64,000 nucleotides of DNA. Origin: Streptomyces sp. P9-A2 (GTDB lineage Bacteria; Actinomycetota; Actinomycetes; Streptomycetales; Streptomycetaceae). Below, piece by piece: positions 24,531-33,826 of the stretch. The DNA lies in NCBI RefSeq assembly GCF_036634175.1, contig NZ_JAZIFX010000001.1, positions 4,650,001-4,714,000 on the forward strand, read 5' to 3'. The stretch's first letter is position 1. Each line of letters starts with the position of its first letter. A program made the translations under genes and the position numbers. Below the pieces are notes generated by a model. It was given only the letters and a program-made list of their open reading frames with translations. It did no database searches and had not been told where the DNA came from.

Positions 24531-25982
24531 ATGGCTTACGACGATCTTCGCTCCCTGCTGAGGGCTCTGGACCGCGAGGGAGACCTCAAGCGAGTCAAGA
24601 CCGAGGTCGACCCCCACCTCGAGGTCGGTGAGATCGTCGACCGGGTGCAGAAGGCCGGCGGCCCCGCCCTGCTCTTCGAGAACGTGCGCGGCTCGAGCAT
24701 GCCCCTCGCGATGAACGTGTACGGCACCGACCGCCGGCTGCTGAAGGCGCTCGGCCTGAAGTCGTACGCCGAGATCAGCGAGAAGATCGGCGGTCTGCTC
24801 AAGCCCGAGCTGCCGAACGGCTTCGTGGGCATGCGCGAGGCGTTCGGCAAGCTCGGTTCGATGACCCACGTACCGCCGAAGAAGGTGAAGGACGCCCCGG
24901 TGCACGAGGTCGTCCTCCAGGGCGACGACGTGGACCTCGATCAGCTCCCCGCCCTGTTCACCTGGCCCAAGGACGGCGGCTCCTTCTTCAACCTGGGCCT
25001 CACCCACACCAAGCATCCCGAGACGGGCATCCGCAACCTCGGCCTGTACCGGCTCCAGCGTCACGACAAGCGCACCATCGGCATGCACTGGCAGATCCAC
25101 AAGGACAGCCGGAACCACTACCAGGTGGCAGCCCGGCGCGGTGAGCGGCTGCCGGTCGCCATCGCCTTCGGCTGCCCGCCCGCCGTGACGTACGCCTCCA
25201 CCGCGCCGCTCCCCGGCGACATCGACGAGTACCTCTTCGCCGGGTTCCTGCAGGGCAAGCGGATCGAGATGGTCGACTGCAAGACGGTTCCGCTCCAGGT
25301 CCCGGCGCACGCCGAGGTCGTCATCGAGGGCTGGCTTGAGCCGGGCGAGATGCTCCCGGAGGGACCGTTCGGCGACCACACCGGGTTCTACACCCCGCAG
25401 GAACCGTTCCCCGCACTGACGATCGACTGCGTCACCATGCGCAAGCGTCCGCTGATCCAGTCGATCGTGGTCGGCCGGCCGCCGACGGAGGACGGGCCGC
25501 TGGGCCGCGCGACGGAACGCTTCTTCCTGCCGCTCCTCAAGATCATCATCCCGGACATCGTGGACTACCACCTCCCCGAGGCCGGCGGCTTCCACAACTG
25601 CGCGATCGTCTCGATCGACAAGAAGTACCCCAAGCACGCGCAGAAGGTGATGCACGCGGTCTGGGGCGCCCACATGATGTCGCTGACCAAGCTGATCGTG
25701 GTCGTCGACTCCGACTGCGACGTCCACGACCTGCACGAAGTCGCCTGGCGGGCCCTCGGCAACACCGACTACGCCCGCGACCTCAGCATCGTCGAGGGCC
25801 CGGTCGACCACCTCGACCACTCCTCCTACCAGCAGTTCTGGGGCGGCAAGGCGGGTATCGACGCGACGAAGAAGTGGCCCGAGGAGGGGTACACGCGCGA
25901 CGGCGGCTGGCCCGACATGGTCGAGTCCGACCCGGACACGGCCGCGCTGGTCGACCGCCGCTGGAAGGAGTACGGACTGTGA
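24531..25982 (+). CDS. mqnL: UbiD-family decarboxylase of the futalosine menaquinone pathway
   Basis: The 483-residue prenylated-FMN enzyme has UbiD hallmarks: [30 protein letters not shown], and [12 protein letters not shown] with the catalytic acid cluster. With the UbiA and UbiX homologues in this window it should process the naphthoate intermediate of the futalosine route to menaquinone. The ATG at 24531 gives the family start [18 protein letters not shown]; the frame is open far upstream only by chance. Its stop overlaps the next gene as GTGA, so mqnL, a small protein and mqnP form an operon. Confidence 0.92.
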   Translation: MAYDDLRSLLRALDREGDLKRVKTEVDPHLEVGEIVDRVQKAGGPALLFENVRGSSMPLAMNVYGTDRRLLKALGLKSYAEISEKIGGLLKPELPNGFVGMREAFGKLGSMTHVPPKKVKDAPVHEVVLQGDDVDLDQLPALFTWPKDGGSFFNLGLTHTKHPETGIRNLGLYRLQRHDKRTIGMHWQIHKDSRNHYQVAARRGERLPVAIAFGCPPAVTYASTAPLPGDIDEYLFAGFLQGKRIEMVDCKTVPLQVPAHAEVVIEGWLEPGEMLPEGPFGDHTGFYTPQEPFPALTIDCVTMRKRPLIQSIVVGRPPTEDGPLGRATERFFLPLLKIIIPDIVDYHLPEAGGFHNCAIVSIDKKYPKHAQKVMHAVWGAHMMSLTKLIVVVDSDCDVHDLHEVAWRALGNTDYARDLSIVEGPVDHLDHSSYQQFWGGKAGIDATKKWPEEGYTRDGGWPDMVESDPDTAALVDRRWKEYGL

Positions 25983-26473
25983 GTCCCGTCGCCGTGGGCG
26001 GCCCGGCCCTCTTCATCGGCACCGACACCGACTACGTGGCCCTCGTGCGTCCCGAGCTGGACCCGGCCGACCCCGGAGTCCGGCGGGCCGCCGAGCAGGC
26101 GGGCGTCACGGCGGAGGAGTTCGCGGGCGCCGGTGACACCTGGGCGGTCCTGGTCGAGCACGACGGCGAGGGCGGCGGCTTCGAACTGCCCGGGGTGCGC
26201 GACACGGAACCCGCCGACCTCGCCGAGCGGCTGCGCGCCGAGCTGGCCGCCGCGACGGGCGGGCCGTTCACGGTCGACGGCGGCGCGCTGCTGCGGCTGG
26301 ACGCCCGCCCGGCCGGAGCGGACGCCTACGCCTTCACCGCGCACGTCACCCCGCCCGACGCCGACGATCCGTCCGGCGACGACGCCGGGACACCGCTGAC
26401 CGTGGAGACGGGTCCGCTGCCCGTCGCCGGCCTCCTGGCCGACCTCGACACGTTCCTCGGGAGCCTCGCATGA
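25979..26473 (+). CDS. small hypothetical protein in menaquinone operon
   Basis: The 164-residue acidic protein is rich in Ala, Asp and Glu and has no membrane segment. It overlaps mqnL by GTGA and mqnP by ATGA, so it is translated with both. I recognise no domain; the repeating pattern of short strands ([47 protein letters not shown]) suggests a small beta-rich fold. Co-translation with a decarboxylase and a prenyltransferase suggests a role linked to menaquinone synthesis, but nothing in the sequence shows this. Confidence 0.75.
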   Translation: MSPVAVGGPALFIGTDTDYVALVRPELDPADPGVRRAAEQAGVTAEEFAGAGDTWAVLVEHDGEGGGFELPGVRDTEPADLAERLRAELAAATGGPFTVDGGALLRLDARPAGADAYAFTAHVTPPDADDPSGDDAGTPLTVETGPLPVAGLLADLDTFLGSLA

Positions 26474-27393
26474 TGACCACCGCCGACGGGGTCGTGGACT
26501 CGGGCGCGGCACCGCGGCCGGCCGGCCGCGTGAAGGCCTTCCTGCGCCTGGTGATGATCGAGCACTCCGTGTTCGCGCTGCCCTTCGCCTACATCGCCGC
26601 CCTCACCGCGATGTACGAGTGGGACGAGAACATCCACTGGGGCAAGCTGCTCCTGGTCACGATCGCCATGGTCGGCCTGCGCACCTTCGCGATGGCCGCC
26701 AACCGGATCATCGACCGCGAGATCGACGCCCGTAACCCGCGCACCGCCCACCGTGAGCTGGTCACCGGCGCGATGTCGGTCAGGCACGCGTGGACCGGCG
26801 CGATCATCGCCCTGGTGGTGTTCCTGGGCGCGGCGGCGCTGCTCAACCCGCTCTGCCTGATCCTCGCGCCGGTCGCGGTGATCCCGATGGTGGTCTACCC
26901 GTACGGCAAGCGGTTCACGAACTTCCCGCAGGCCATCCTCGGACTCGCCCAGGCCATGGGCCCGGTCGGCGGCTGGCTGGCCGTCACCGGTTCCTGGTCC
27001 TGGGACGCGGTCGTCCTCGGCCTCGCGGTCGGCATCTGGATCGGCGGCTTCGACCTCATCTACGCCTGCCAGGACGTCGACACCGACCGCGAGGTCGGCG
27101 TGAAGTCGGTCCCGGCCCGCTTCGGCATCCCCGCCGCCGTCTGGGGCGCCCGCGCCTGCCACGCCGTGACGACGGCCCTGTTCGTCTGGTTCGCGGTGCT
27201 CACCGGCGCCGGCGCGTTCTTCTGGCTCGGCCTGGTGATCGTCGCGGCGGCCTTCGTCTACGAGCACACCATCGTCCGCCCGACCGACCTGACCCGCCTG
27301 AACAGGGCGTTCTTCTCGACGAACGGCTTCATCGGCATCAGCCTCTTCGTCTGCGCCCTGATCGACCTTTTGGTGCGTGGGCTCACCTTGTAG
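26470..27393 (+). CDS. mqnP: UbiA-family prenyltransferase of the futalosine pathway
   Basis: The 307-residue membrane protein has about eight helices and the two Asp-rich motifs of UbiA enzymes: AANRIIDREIDARNPRT and YACQDVDTDREVGVKSVP. It should attach the polyprenyl chain to the futalosine-derived naphthoate. It is coupled to the preceding gene by ATGA. The sequence is full length and ordinary, and it ends the operon; the following 570 bases contain no obvious gene. Confidence 0.93.
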   Translation: MMTTADGVVDSGAAPRPAGRVKAFLRLVMIEHSVFALPFAYIAALTAMYEWDENIHWGKLLLVTIAMVGLRTFAMAANRIIDREIDARNPRTAHRELVTGAMSVRHAWTGAIIALVVFLGAAALLNPLCLILAPVAVIPMVVYPYGKRFTNFPQAILGLAQAMGPVGGWLAVTGSWSWDAVVLGLAVGIWIGGFDLIYACQDVDTDREVGVKSVPARFGIPAAVWGARACHAVTTALFVWFAVLTGAGAFFWLGLVIVAAAFVYEHTIVRPTDLTRLNRAFFSTNGFIGISLFVCALIDLLVRGLTL

Positions 27394-27970
27394 CCCTTTT
27401 CGGGTGGTCGTGCTTGGTTTTCGGCTGCAGGAGAGTGAGCGGGCCGTAGGTTCCCCTCGTTGCTCCCTGATCCGGGGATGTTCCGAGGGCTATGCCCATG
27501 AACCCGTTCACGCTCACCTGCTCCCCGCACACGCGGGGATGACTGCTCGGAGCCGTCGGCCTGGGCAGGGCGCACTGCACACGGCCGGTGGAGCCGGCGG
27601 CGGAAGAGGAACGCCGCCGTCATGCCTGCTGCCAGGCCGATCAGGTGGGCTTTCCGGTTGATGCCAAGCCGTACTTACGCTGGGCGCGGATCAAGTCGTG
27701 CGTGACCACACCAGGACCGTCCGGCGCGCCGCGGGCTTCTCCTGGCGGTACGACGGCAAGTCGTTCCTCACTGGCACCGGACCGGTCAACAGCGCCTTCC
27801 CGGGCACAGTGGCAAGGTGCTGGCATGCGACGCATCCTGCCCACCCGCGGTGTGGACCGCGATCCTCCGTGTCGACCCCGCCAAGGGGCTCACATCACCC
27901 AAGGGCCGGTCCCTGGGGTGAGGTGACCCGGGCGCCGGAGCCAGCCGCTCCGATGCCGGGGCTTCGTGCG
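27394..27970. other. gene-poor region after mqnP
   Basis: No convincing gene was seen. A pair of degenerate CRISPR-like repeats lies at 27457-27546. A frame at about 27700-27800 encodes RRAAGFSWRYDGKSFLTGTG, protein-like but short and unrecognised, perhaps a remnant. The control region of the minus-strand GntR gene lies to the right of 28243, not here. Confidence 0.45.
27457..27546. CRISPR. possible relic of a type I-E CRISPR array (two degenerate repeats)
   Basis: The sequence tgctccccgcacacgcgggg followed by atg (27519-27541) has the palindromic core of actinobacterial type I-E repeats. A second, damaged copy (tgctccctgatccggggatg, then ttccg) ends at 27485. The ggggatg ends lie 61 bases apart, the usual I-E period of a 29-base repeat plus a 32-base spacer. 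No third repeat and no cas gene were seen, so it is at best a dead remnant. Confidence 0.3.
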
Positions 27971-28243
27971 TCAGGCGTCTTCTTCCTTGGCGCGGGCGTT
28001 CCTGAGGATGTCCAGCGCGTCCGCGGTGACGAAGGAACCCATGCCTACCTCGGTGTAGACGAGCCCTTCCTTCTTCAGGCCCACGTTCACCTTGCCGGCG
28101 GTGGCAGTCGCGATGCCGAACTCCTCTACGAGCTGCTGCACCGAGGGGACACGTCCGCGAGGGGGATAGGTGCCGTCTTCGATGCGGTTACGGATGACGG
28201 CGGCCACTTGCCGCCAGCGGGGAACGTCAGGCTGGAACTCCAT
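27971..28243 (-). CDS. short GntR-family DNA-binding protein
   Basis: The 90-residue protein is only the winged-helix domain: PRWRQVAAVIRNRIEDGTYP, VPSVQQLVEEFGIATATAGKV, GLVYTEVGMGSFV. There is no effector domain, unlike full GntR regulators of about 240 residues. Such stand-alone domains are common next to small Streptomyces genes like the two divergent ones here. The start could be the ATG at 28243 or the GTG one codon earlier; neither has a clear ribosome site. It is likely to act on the 160-bp divergent spacer. Confidence 0.83.
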   Translation of the reverse strand: MEFQPDVPRWRQVAAVIRNRIEDGTYPPRGRVPSVQQLVEEFGIATATAGKVNVGLKKEGLVYTEVGMGSFVTADALDILRNARAKEEDA

Positions 28244-28406
28244 CACCGTTCCATAGTTAGCTCAGTACGCCTGACTTATCGATCTATAGTTCCCCTAGGT
28301 TCCTACAGGTCTCTGCAGGTTCCTGGTGTTAGGTTGGGCGCAAGAAGCCCCGGCGACGGATTGCGGCCGTCCCGGGGCACGGCACCAGCCAACAAGGAGC
28401 TGACGC

Positions 28407-28733
28407 GTGTCCGAGCCTATCCCTGCCCTCCTGCCCTGTGCGGCCCTCTTCCTCGCATCCGCCGCGGTCCTGCTCACCCTCGCCCGTACGGTGCTGCCCG
28501 CCCCGTCCGAACCGGCGGCCGGACGGCACAGGCGTACCGCGCGGCCTCTCACGTACCGAACCGTCGCCCGCTCCCACCGCCCGGAGCAGCCGCTCGCCGG
28601 TGAGGCCACCCGCGCTGTCCGTCCGTACGTCGTCGCTGCCGAGCGGGCGGCCCGGCGGTGGGAGCGGGAGCTCGCGGCGCTGGGGTTGGACGGGCCCGGC
28701 CCGTATGTGATGCACGGGGCGGAGGTTGCATGA
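28407..28733 (+). CDS. small hypothetical protein with N-terminal hydrophobic segment
   Basis: The 108-residue protein begins with a hydrophobic helix (PALLPCAALFLASAAVLLTL), then is Arg/Ala-rich and ends WERELAALGLDGPGPYVMHG. The GTG start has aaggag eight bases upstream. It overlaps the next gene by ATGA and is divergent from the GntR gene. Function is unknown; the trio recurs as a unit in Streptomyces as far as I recall. Confidence 0.72.
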   Translation: MSEPIPALLPCAALFLASAAVLLTLARTVLPAPSEPAAGRHRRTARPLTYRTVARSHRPEQPLAGEATRAVRPYVVAAERAARRWERELAALGLDGPGPYVMHGAEVA

Positions 28734-29017
28734 CGTGCGAGTCGGCGTCCGGAGAGAGTCACGAGCCGCGCCCTCTGCCCTGGCCCGGTCCTGACGGCAA
28801 GCGCGCCTACGTCATCGCCGACCCGGCGCGGCCCGGGCCGGTCTCTCGTCGCGCGAACGCGGTGGAGGCCGCCCAACTGGAGATGGCGGCCGTTCTGTTG
28901 GGGCACGCCCGGCAGCTGGTGAATGAGGCGGGTCCGGAGGAGCTGCGGTATCTCGTGACCGAGCTGACGCGGACGCTCACCGACACCTTGCGCATCGCGC
29001 TGAGAGTGAAGTCCTGA
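28730..29017 (+). CDS. small hypothetical protein, coupled to upstream gene
   Basis: The 95-residue protein has a Pro-rich N terminus and a long amphipathic C-terminal helical part (VEAAQLEMAAVLLGHARQLV, LRYLVTELTRTLTDTL). There is no membrane segment or known motif. It is coupled to the previous gene by ATGA and probably belongs to the GntR-controlled unit. Confidence 0.7.
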   Translation: MTCESASGESHEPRPLPWPGPDGKRAYVIADPARPGPVSRRANAVEAAQLEMAAVLLGHARQLVNEAGPEELRYLVTELTRTLTDTLRIALRVKS

Positions 29018-29093
29018 GAAAACCGGCACACATGGCCGCACGCGTCCGTAGCGTGCGGCCTACCATCGGGGGCAGGACACCAGGGAGGTTTCC

Positions 29094-29666
29094 GTGACCG
29101 TCTCGGACCTTGACCGCCTGCACTCGCAGCTCAGCAGGCTGGAGGACCTGTTCCCCGGCTATCACACGGAGATCGTCGAGGGCAGCATCATGATGAACCC
29201 GGTCAGGCCGTTTCACGGAAAGACGATCACGCGGCTGTGGACCGAGCTCGAGCCCCAGCTCCCTTCCGCCTGGGCTCTGGTCACGGACGTGGCCTTTCCG
29301 TTCGACGACGACAACGAGTTCTGCCCCGACCTGGCGGTCATTCCGGCTGAAGCGGAGGAGAAGAACAGCGGCGCGTACCAGCCCGACCTGATCGAGTTCG
29401 TGGCCGAGGTGGTGTCGCCGAGCAGCATCCGCCGCGACTACGAGGTGAAACCCCGCTGGTACGCCTCCCGTGGCATCGCCAACTATCTGGTCTTCGACCC
29501 GCTCCGGGGCCACGTCGTCACTTTCTGGAACCCGGGCCCGGACGGCTACCGGGGTCGCGACACCCTCGCCTACGGCCCTGACCTCACGGTTGACTCCCCG
29601 CTCGGCAAACTGACGATCGCCACTGCCGCTCTCCCCGTGGATCCCAAGGCCCCCGGCCGGTCCTGA
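29094..29666 (+). CDS. Uma2-family (PD-(D/E)XK-like) protein
   Basis: The 190-residue protein shows the Uma2 pattern: YHTEIVEGSIMMNP, FCPDLAVIPAEAEE (PDxxV with Asp), LIEFVAEVVSPSSIRRDYEVK (ExVSPS with following K) and YASRGIANYLVFDP. The fold is that of restriction-type nucleases, but no activity is established for most members. A clear ribosome site (gggagg) precedes the GTG. The gene stands alone. A second Uma2 gene lies at 45251. Confidence 0.88.
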   Translation: MTVSDLDRLHSQLSRLEDLFPGYHTEIVEGSIMMNPVRPFHGKTITRLWTELEPQLPSAWALVTDVAFPFDDDNEFCPDLAVIPAEAEEKNSGAYQPDLIEFVAEVVSPSSIRRDYEVKPRWYASRGIANYLVFDPLRGHVVTFWNPGPDGYRGRDTLAYGPDLTVDSPLGKLTIATAALPVDPKAPGRS

Positions 29667-29727
29667 CCCCGCCCGCAGGGGCCCCGCACCGGTCTGTGCG
29701 CGCCTCTCCCCGCACCGGAACTCGGCC

Positions 29728-30333
29728 TCACGCGGTGAGCGCGCCCCGGCGGGCGGGTGCGCGGCGGAACAGGAAGGCCGAGGCCACGCCGGCCAGCAGG
29801 CCGATGAGGTGGCCCTGCCAGCTCACGCCGGTCTGACCGGGCGCGATGCCCGCGAGGATCGAGCCGCCCCAGACCGCGCCGACCAGCACGGCGACGACGA
29901 CGCCCATCGGCCGGCGCTCCACGAAGCCGCTGCACAGCAGGAAGCCGAAGAGGCCGAAGACCAGGCCGGAGGCGCCCGCCGTGTTGGTGTGCGCCGGGGC
30001 GATGAGCCACACCCCCAGACCGTCGCAGACGATGATCAGCGCGCACACGGCGGCGAACCGGCGCAGGCCGCCGAGGGCGGCGAGGAAACCGAGCACCAGC
30101 AGCGGCACACTGTTCGCCGCGACATGGGCGAAGCCGAAGTGGACGAAGGCGGAGGGGACGACGTCGACCAGCTCCGAGGTCGTGCGCGGCACGACGCCGA
30201 AGTCGTCCAGAGCATGACCGGAGGCCATGTCGGCCACTTCCAGCAGCCACAGCAGTGCCACCCAGGCCACCATCACCACGGCCGCCGTCTTCGCCCGCTC
30301 GCGCCCCGACCACCGCGTATCGATGTCGGACAC
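29728..30333 (-). CDS. rhomboid-family intramembrane serine protease
   Basis: The 201-residue protein has about six membrane helices with the rhomboid catalytic pair: Ser in the GASG of NTAGASGLVFGLFGF and His in WQGHLIGLLAG, plus HFGFAHVAANSVPLLVLG, which forms the oxyanion region. It should cleave membrane-anchored substrates, identity unknown. The gene is divergent from the mqnM gene with a short spacer; the C terminus is Arg-rich and cytoplasmic. Confidence 0.92.
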   Translation of the reverse strand: MSDIDTRWSGRERAKTAAVVMVAWVALLWLLEVADMASGHALDDFGVVPRTTSELVDVVPSAFVHFGFAHVAANSVPLLVLGFLAALGGLRRFAAVCALIIVCDGLGVWLIAPAHTNTAGASGLVFGLFGFLLCSGFVERRPMGVVVAVLVGAVWGGSILAGIAPGQTGVSWQGHLIGLLAGVASAFLFRRAPARRGALTA

Positions 30334-30470
30334 GGCAACCCCCTTGACTCGTTCGCCCGCCCGGGATGGGACCGGTCGTCCGCCGCGGAGGCGGATCGGC
30401 CGTCCGCCTGAGAGACGGACGGGACCCCTTGGCCGGTTCCCCTCCCACGATGCCGGATAGGCTCGGTCTC

Positions 30471-31157
30471 GTGAACCATCTCAAGCCAGGAGAGACAACG
30501 CGAACGCCTTGGATCCTGGGGGTGTCCGGTGCTTCCGGCACGCCTTATGCGGCAGCGGTCCTCCGTGCGCTCCTCCAGGCGGGGGAGAGTGTCGACCTCG
30601 TCGTCAGCCGTGCCTCGCGGCTCACCCTGCTGGACGAGACCGGCATCTCCTTCCGGGACGCCCACTGGCGCGACGACCTGCGGGAATGGCTGTCCCGTGG
30701 AGCGGACGGCAAGCCGGACACCTTCACCGCGGACCTCGACGGCGTACGTCACTGGGGCGCCGGTGACCTCGCCGCGGGCCCCTCCTCCGGCTCGTATCCG
30801 AGCAAGGGCATGCTGATCGTGCCCGCCTCCACGGCCTGCGTGGCCGGGGTGGCACTCGGGCTGTCCAAGGACCTGCTGCAACGGGCGGCGAGCGTGACCC
30901 TCAAGGAGGGGCGCCCCCTGGTCGTGGCCGTGCGGGAGACCCCGCTGAACGGCCAGACCCTGCGGCACCTGGTCTCCCTCGACGACGCGGGCGCGACCGT
31001 GGTGCCCGCCTCGCCGGCCTTCTACGCGGGCGCGACGCACATCCAGGACCTGGTGGACTTCGTCGCCGGCCGCGTACTCGACGCGGCGGGTGTCGAGCAC
31101 CGGCTGTACCGCCGCTGGAAGGGCGAACTCGGAAGCGGGTCCACCCGGACCGAGTGA
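30471..31157 (+). CDS. mqnM: UbiX-family flavin prenyltransferase
   Basis: The protein makes prenylated FMN, the cofactor required by the UbiD-type decarboxylase MqnL encoded upstream. UbiX features are WILGVSGASGTPYAAAVLRAL (FMN loop), LIVPASTACVAGVALGLSKDLLQRAA and LVVAVRETPLNGQTLRHLV. The GTG at 30471 is preferred with ggatagg upstream; an ATG at 30450 adds seven residues. It is separated from mqnL and mqnP by about 3 kb of unrelated genes, so cofactor and enzyme genes are not in one operon here. Confidence 0.92.
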   Translation: MNHLKPGETTRTPWILGVSGASGTPYAAAVLRALLQAGESVDLVVSRASRLTLLDETGISFRDAHWRDDLREWLSRGADGKPDTFTADLDGVRHWGAGDLAAGPSSGSYPSKGMLIVPASTACVAGVALGLSKDLLQRAASVTLKEGRPLVVAVRETPLNGQTLRHLVSLDDAGATVVPASPAFYAGATHIQDLVDFVAGRVLDAAGVEHRLYRRWKGELGSGSTRTE

Positions 31158-31184
31158 CCCCGACGCCGCGCCGGCGACATCACC

Positions 31185-31262
31185 ACCCGGACCGCCCACC
31201 CGGACCGCCCGGACCACCCGGACCGCCCACCCGGACCGCCCGGACCGCCCGGACGGACCGAA
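31185..31262. repeat. simple repeat of ccggaccgccc units
   Basis: The spacer between mqnM and the AsnC-type gene contains iterations of ccggaccgccc and accc interrupted irregularly from about 31185 to 31262. It is low-complexity and may form alternative secondary structures in the 5' leader of the regulator mRNA. Confidence 0.8.
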
Positions 31263-31324
31263 CGAACCACCATTCAGCTCCCCAGCTCTCAACTTCAGAC
31301 TCTTCAGCGGAAGGCTTCGATCGC

Positions 31325-31783
31325 ATGGACGCGGTGGACAGGCAGCTCATCCAGGCCCTGAGAGAGAACGGCCGGGCCTCCTACGCCGAGCTGGGGCGCC
31401 TCGTCGGCCTGTCGGGGCCCAGTGTCACCGACCGGATCAACCGGCTGGAGACGGCCGGTGTCATCACCGGCTACCGCGCCACCGTGGACGCCGCCTCGCT
31501 CGGGCTCGGGGTGACCGCCCTGATCGGCATCTCGCTCTCCGACGCCGCCGACCACGAGGACGTGGCGCAGCGGTTGAAGGATCTTCGGGAGATCGAGGAC
31601 TGCTGGTTCATCGCGGGCGAGGACTCCTTCATGCTCAAGGTGCGGGCGGCCGACGTGGACGGGCTGGAGCGGACCATCCGTCGGCTGTCCGGTACCAAGG
31701 GCGTCTCCCGGACCCGTACCACCATCGTGCTCTCCACGAAGTGGGAGAACCGGGTCGGTGAGCTGCCCGAAGAGGTCCAGTAG
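31325..31783 (+). CDS. AsnC/Lrp-family regulator
   Basis: The 152-residue protein has an N-terminal helix-turn-helix (MDAVDRQLIQALRENGRASY, LGRLVGLSGPSVTDRINRLE) and a C-terminal ligand-binding RAM domain (GYRATVDAASLGLGVTALIG, VSRTRTTIVLSTKWEN). Lrp-type proteins usually respond to amino acids. It lies between mqnM and mqnE with about 90 bp before mqnE, so it may be cotranscribed with or control the aminofutalosine synthase gene. Direct evidence for its target is lacking. Confidence 0.9.
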   Translation: MDAVDRQLIQALRENGRASYAELGRLVGLSGPSVTDRINRLETAGVITGYRATVDAASLGLGVTALIGISLSDAADHEDVAQRLKDLREIEDCWFIAGEDSFMLKVRAADVDGLERTIRRLSGTKGVSRTRTTIVLSTKWENRVGELPEEVQ

Positions 31784-31875
31784 CCGGGGCGTTACGGTTG
31801 GCTGAGCCGGCCGGGACGGCCAGAACAGGCAAGCCGGGTAAGCCGGGCAGGAAAGTTCAGGAAAGAGGGATCCGT

Positions 31876-33039
31876 ATGGACGTCGGGCTCAAGCGCGAGC
31901 TGGAGGAGAAGGTCCGCTCCGGTGAGCGGCTGTCCCGCGAGGACGGCATCGCGCTGTACGAGTCGGACGACCTGGCCTGGCTGGGCGGGCTGGCGCACGA
32001 GGTGCGGACGCGGAAGAACGGCGACGTCGTCCACTTCAACGTCAACCGCCACCTCAACATGACGAACGTGTGCACCGCCTCCTGCGCGTACTGCTCCTTC
32101 CAGCGCAAGCCGGGGGAGAAGGACGCGTACACGATGCGGATCGAGGAGGCGGTGAAGCTCGCCAAGTCGATGGAGGCGGAGAACCTCACCGAGCTGCACA
32201 TCGTCAACGGACTCCACCCCAACCTGCCCTGGCGCTACTACCCGCGCTCCCTGCGCGAGCTGAAGGCCGCACTGCCGGACGTGTCGCTGAAGGCGTTCAC
32301 CGCCACCGAGATCCACCACTTCGAGACCATCTCCGGGATGTCCGCGTCCGAGATCCTCGACGAGCTGATCGACGCCGGGCTCGAGTCCCTCACCGGCGGC
32401 GGCGCGGAGATCTTCGACTGGGAGGTCCGGCAGCACATCGTCGACCACCGCACCCACTGGGAGGACTGGTCGCGGATCCACCGGCTGGCGCACGAGAAGG
32501 GGCTGAAGACCCCCTGCACCATGCTCTACGGCCACATCGAGGAGCCCCGCCACCGCGTCGACCACGTGCTGCGGCTGCGTGAGCTCCAGGACGAGACCGG
32601 CGGCTTCCAGGTCTTCATCCCCCTGCGCTACCAGCACGACTTCGTGGACATGAAGGACGGCAAGATCCGCAACCGCCTCCAGTCCAGGACGCAGATGGCA
32701 ACCGGCGCCGAGGCGCTGAAGACGTTCGCCGTCTCCCGTCTCCTCTTCGACAACGTCCCGCACGTCAAGGTCTTCTGGGTGATGCACGGCGTCAACACCG
32801 CTCAACTCGCCCTCCAGCACGGTGCGGACGACATGGACGGCTCGGTCGTCGAATACAAGATCACGCACGACGCGGACGACTTCGGCACGCCGAACAAACT
32901 CACCCGCGAGGACCTGCTGGACCTGATCCGCGACGCCGGTTTCCGCCCGGTGGAGCGCAACACGCGGTATGAAATCATCCGCGAGTACGACGCCGCCGAC
33001 CCCGCCCGCCGCGAGTCCCCGCAGCCGATGCGGGTCTGA
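31876..33039 (+). CDS. mqnE: aminofutalosine synthase (radical SAM)
   Basis: The 387-residue radical SAM enzyme joins the MqnA product to S-adenosylmethionine to make aminofutalosine. The iron-sulfur motif CxxxCxxC is in VCTASCAYCSFQRKPGEK, followed by the conserved HIVNGLHPNLP, FTATEIHHFETISG, GLESLTGGGAEIFD and PLRYQHDF. Start and length are typical. The protein is the second step of the futalosine pathway; MqnA (37393) is the first. The stop is 38 bp before the GNAT gene. Confidence 0.94.
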   Translation: MDVGLKRELEEKVRSGERLSREDGIALYESDDLAWLGGLAHEVRTRKNGDVVHFNVNRHLNMTNVCTASCAYCSFQRKPGEKDAYTMRIEEAVKLAKSMEAENLTELHIVNGLHPNLPWRYYPRSLRELKAALPDVSLKAFTATEIHHFETISGMSASEILDELIDAGLESLTGGGAEIFDWEVRQHIVDHRTHWEDWSRIHRLAHEKGLKTPCTMLYGHIEEPRHRVDHVLRLRELQDETGGFQVFIPLRYQHDFVDMKDGKIRNRLQSRTQMATGAEALKTFAVSRLLFDNVPHVKVFWVMHGVNTAQLALQHGADDMDGSVVEYKITHDADDFGTPNKLTREDLLDLIRDAGFRPVERNTRYEIIREYDAADPARRESPQPMRV

Positions 33040-33076
33040 GGAAGAACGCCCGCCCCTGCCGGAGAGCCCCCGTCCC

Positions 33077-33601
33077 ATGCCGTTGACCTTCGTGCTGGAT
33101 CCGTCCGTCACTCCCGAACTCCGTGACAGCATCCTGGAGTTGTGGGTGGACGTCACCAACGCGGGCGGAGCCGTCGGCTTCGTGCCGCCGGTGACGCCGG
33201 AAGTCGTCCGGCCCGAGCTGCTACGGCAGTTCGTGGCGATGGAGGAGCAACGGTCCCGGCTCCTCGTCGGGTTCGACGAGGAGGGGCGGGTCGCCGCGAC
33301 GGCGTTCCTCACCCTCAACACCCACCGTCTGATGACGCACTGGATCTGGCTGTACACGGTGATGGTCCACCCCCGTCACCAGGGCAAGGGGTACGGCCGT
33401 GACCTGCTCGCCGCCGCAGAGCAGGCCGCCCGCACCCTGCCCGGCATCGAGGCGATCCGGCTCACCTGCCGCGGCGGCCTCGGCCTGGAGCGCTTCTACG
33501 GTTCCTGCGGCTACAAGGAGGTCGGCCGGATCCCCGACGCGATCAGGGTGGCCCCGGGCGACGACCGGGACGACATCGTTCTGCTGCTGTCGCTGACCTG
33601 A
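33077..33601 (+). CDS. GNAT-family N-acetyltransferase
   Basis: The 174-residue protein has the acetyl-CoA loop HPRHQGKGYGRDLLAAAE and downstream LTCRGGLGLERFYGSCGYKEVGR. The substrate is unknown. It follows mqnE closely and may share its transcript. There is nothing unusual in the sequence. Confidence 0.88.
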   Translation: MPLTFVLDPSVTPELRDSILELWVDVTNAGGAVGFVPPVTPEVVRPELLRQFVAMEEQRSRLLVGFDEEGRVAATAFLTLNTHRLMTHWIWLYTVMVHPRHQGKGYGRDLLAAAEQAARTLPGIEAIRLTCRGGLGLERFYGSCGYKEVGRIPDAIRVAPGDDRDDIVLLLSLT

Positions 33602-33826
33602 CTCGACCTGGCCTGACCCGATCGACCTGACCTGGTCCCGGCGCCGGGTCGGGTTCGGGGCCGGGTCCGGGGTCGGGTTCGGGGGCAGGGCCGGGAAGGC
33701 TGTCATGTACACGTCTACGCGTGGGCCCCGCCGCGGGTGTGCGAGGGTGGACGTGCTTCACTGGAGGTGTCCCATTGGGAACCCCTTGGGTACGTTCTGG
33801 CCGTTCGTCCGGGAGAGTGGAAGAAG

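Noticed and set aside
29094..29666. Uma2 gene as transposase of a nearby insertion sequence
   Set aside because: No inverted repeats or target duplications flank it, and Uma2 proteins are usually stand-alone.
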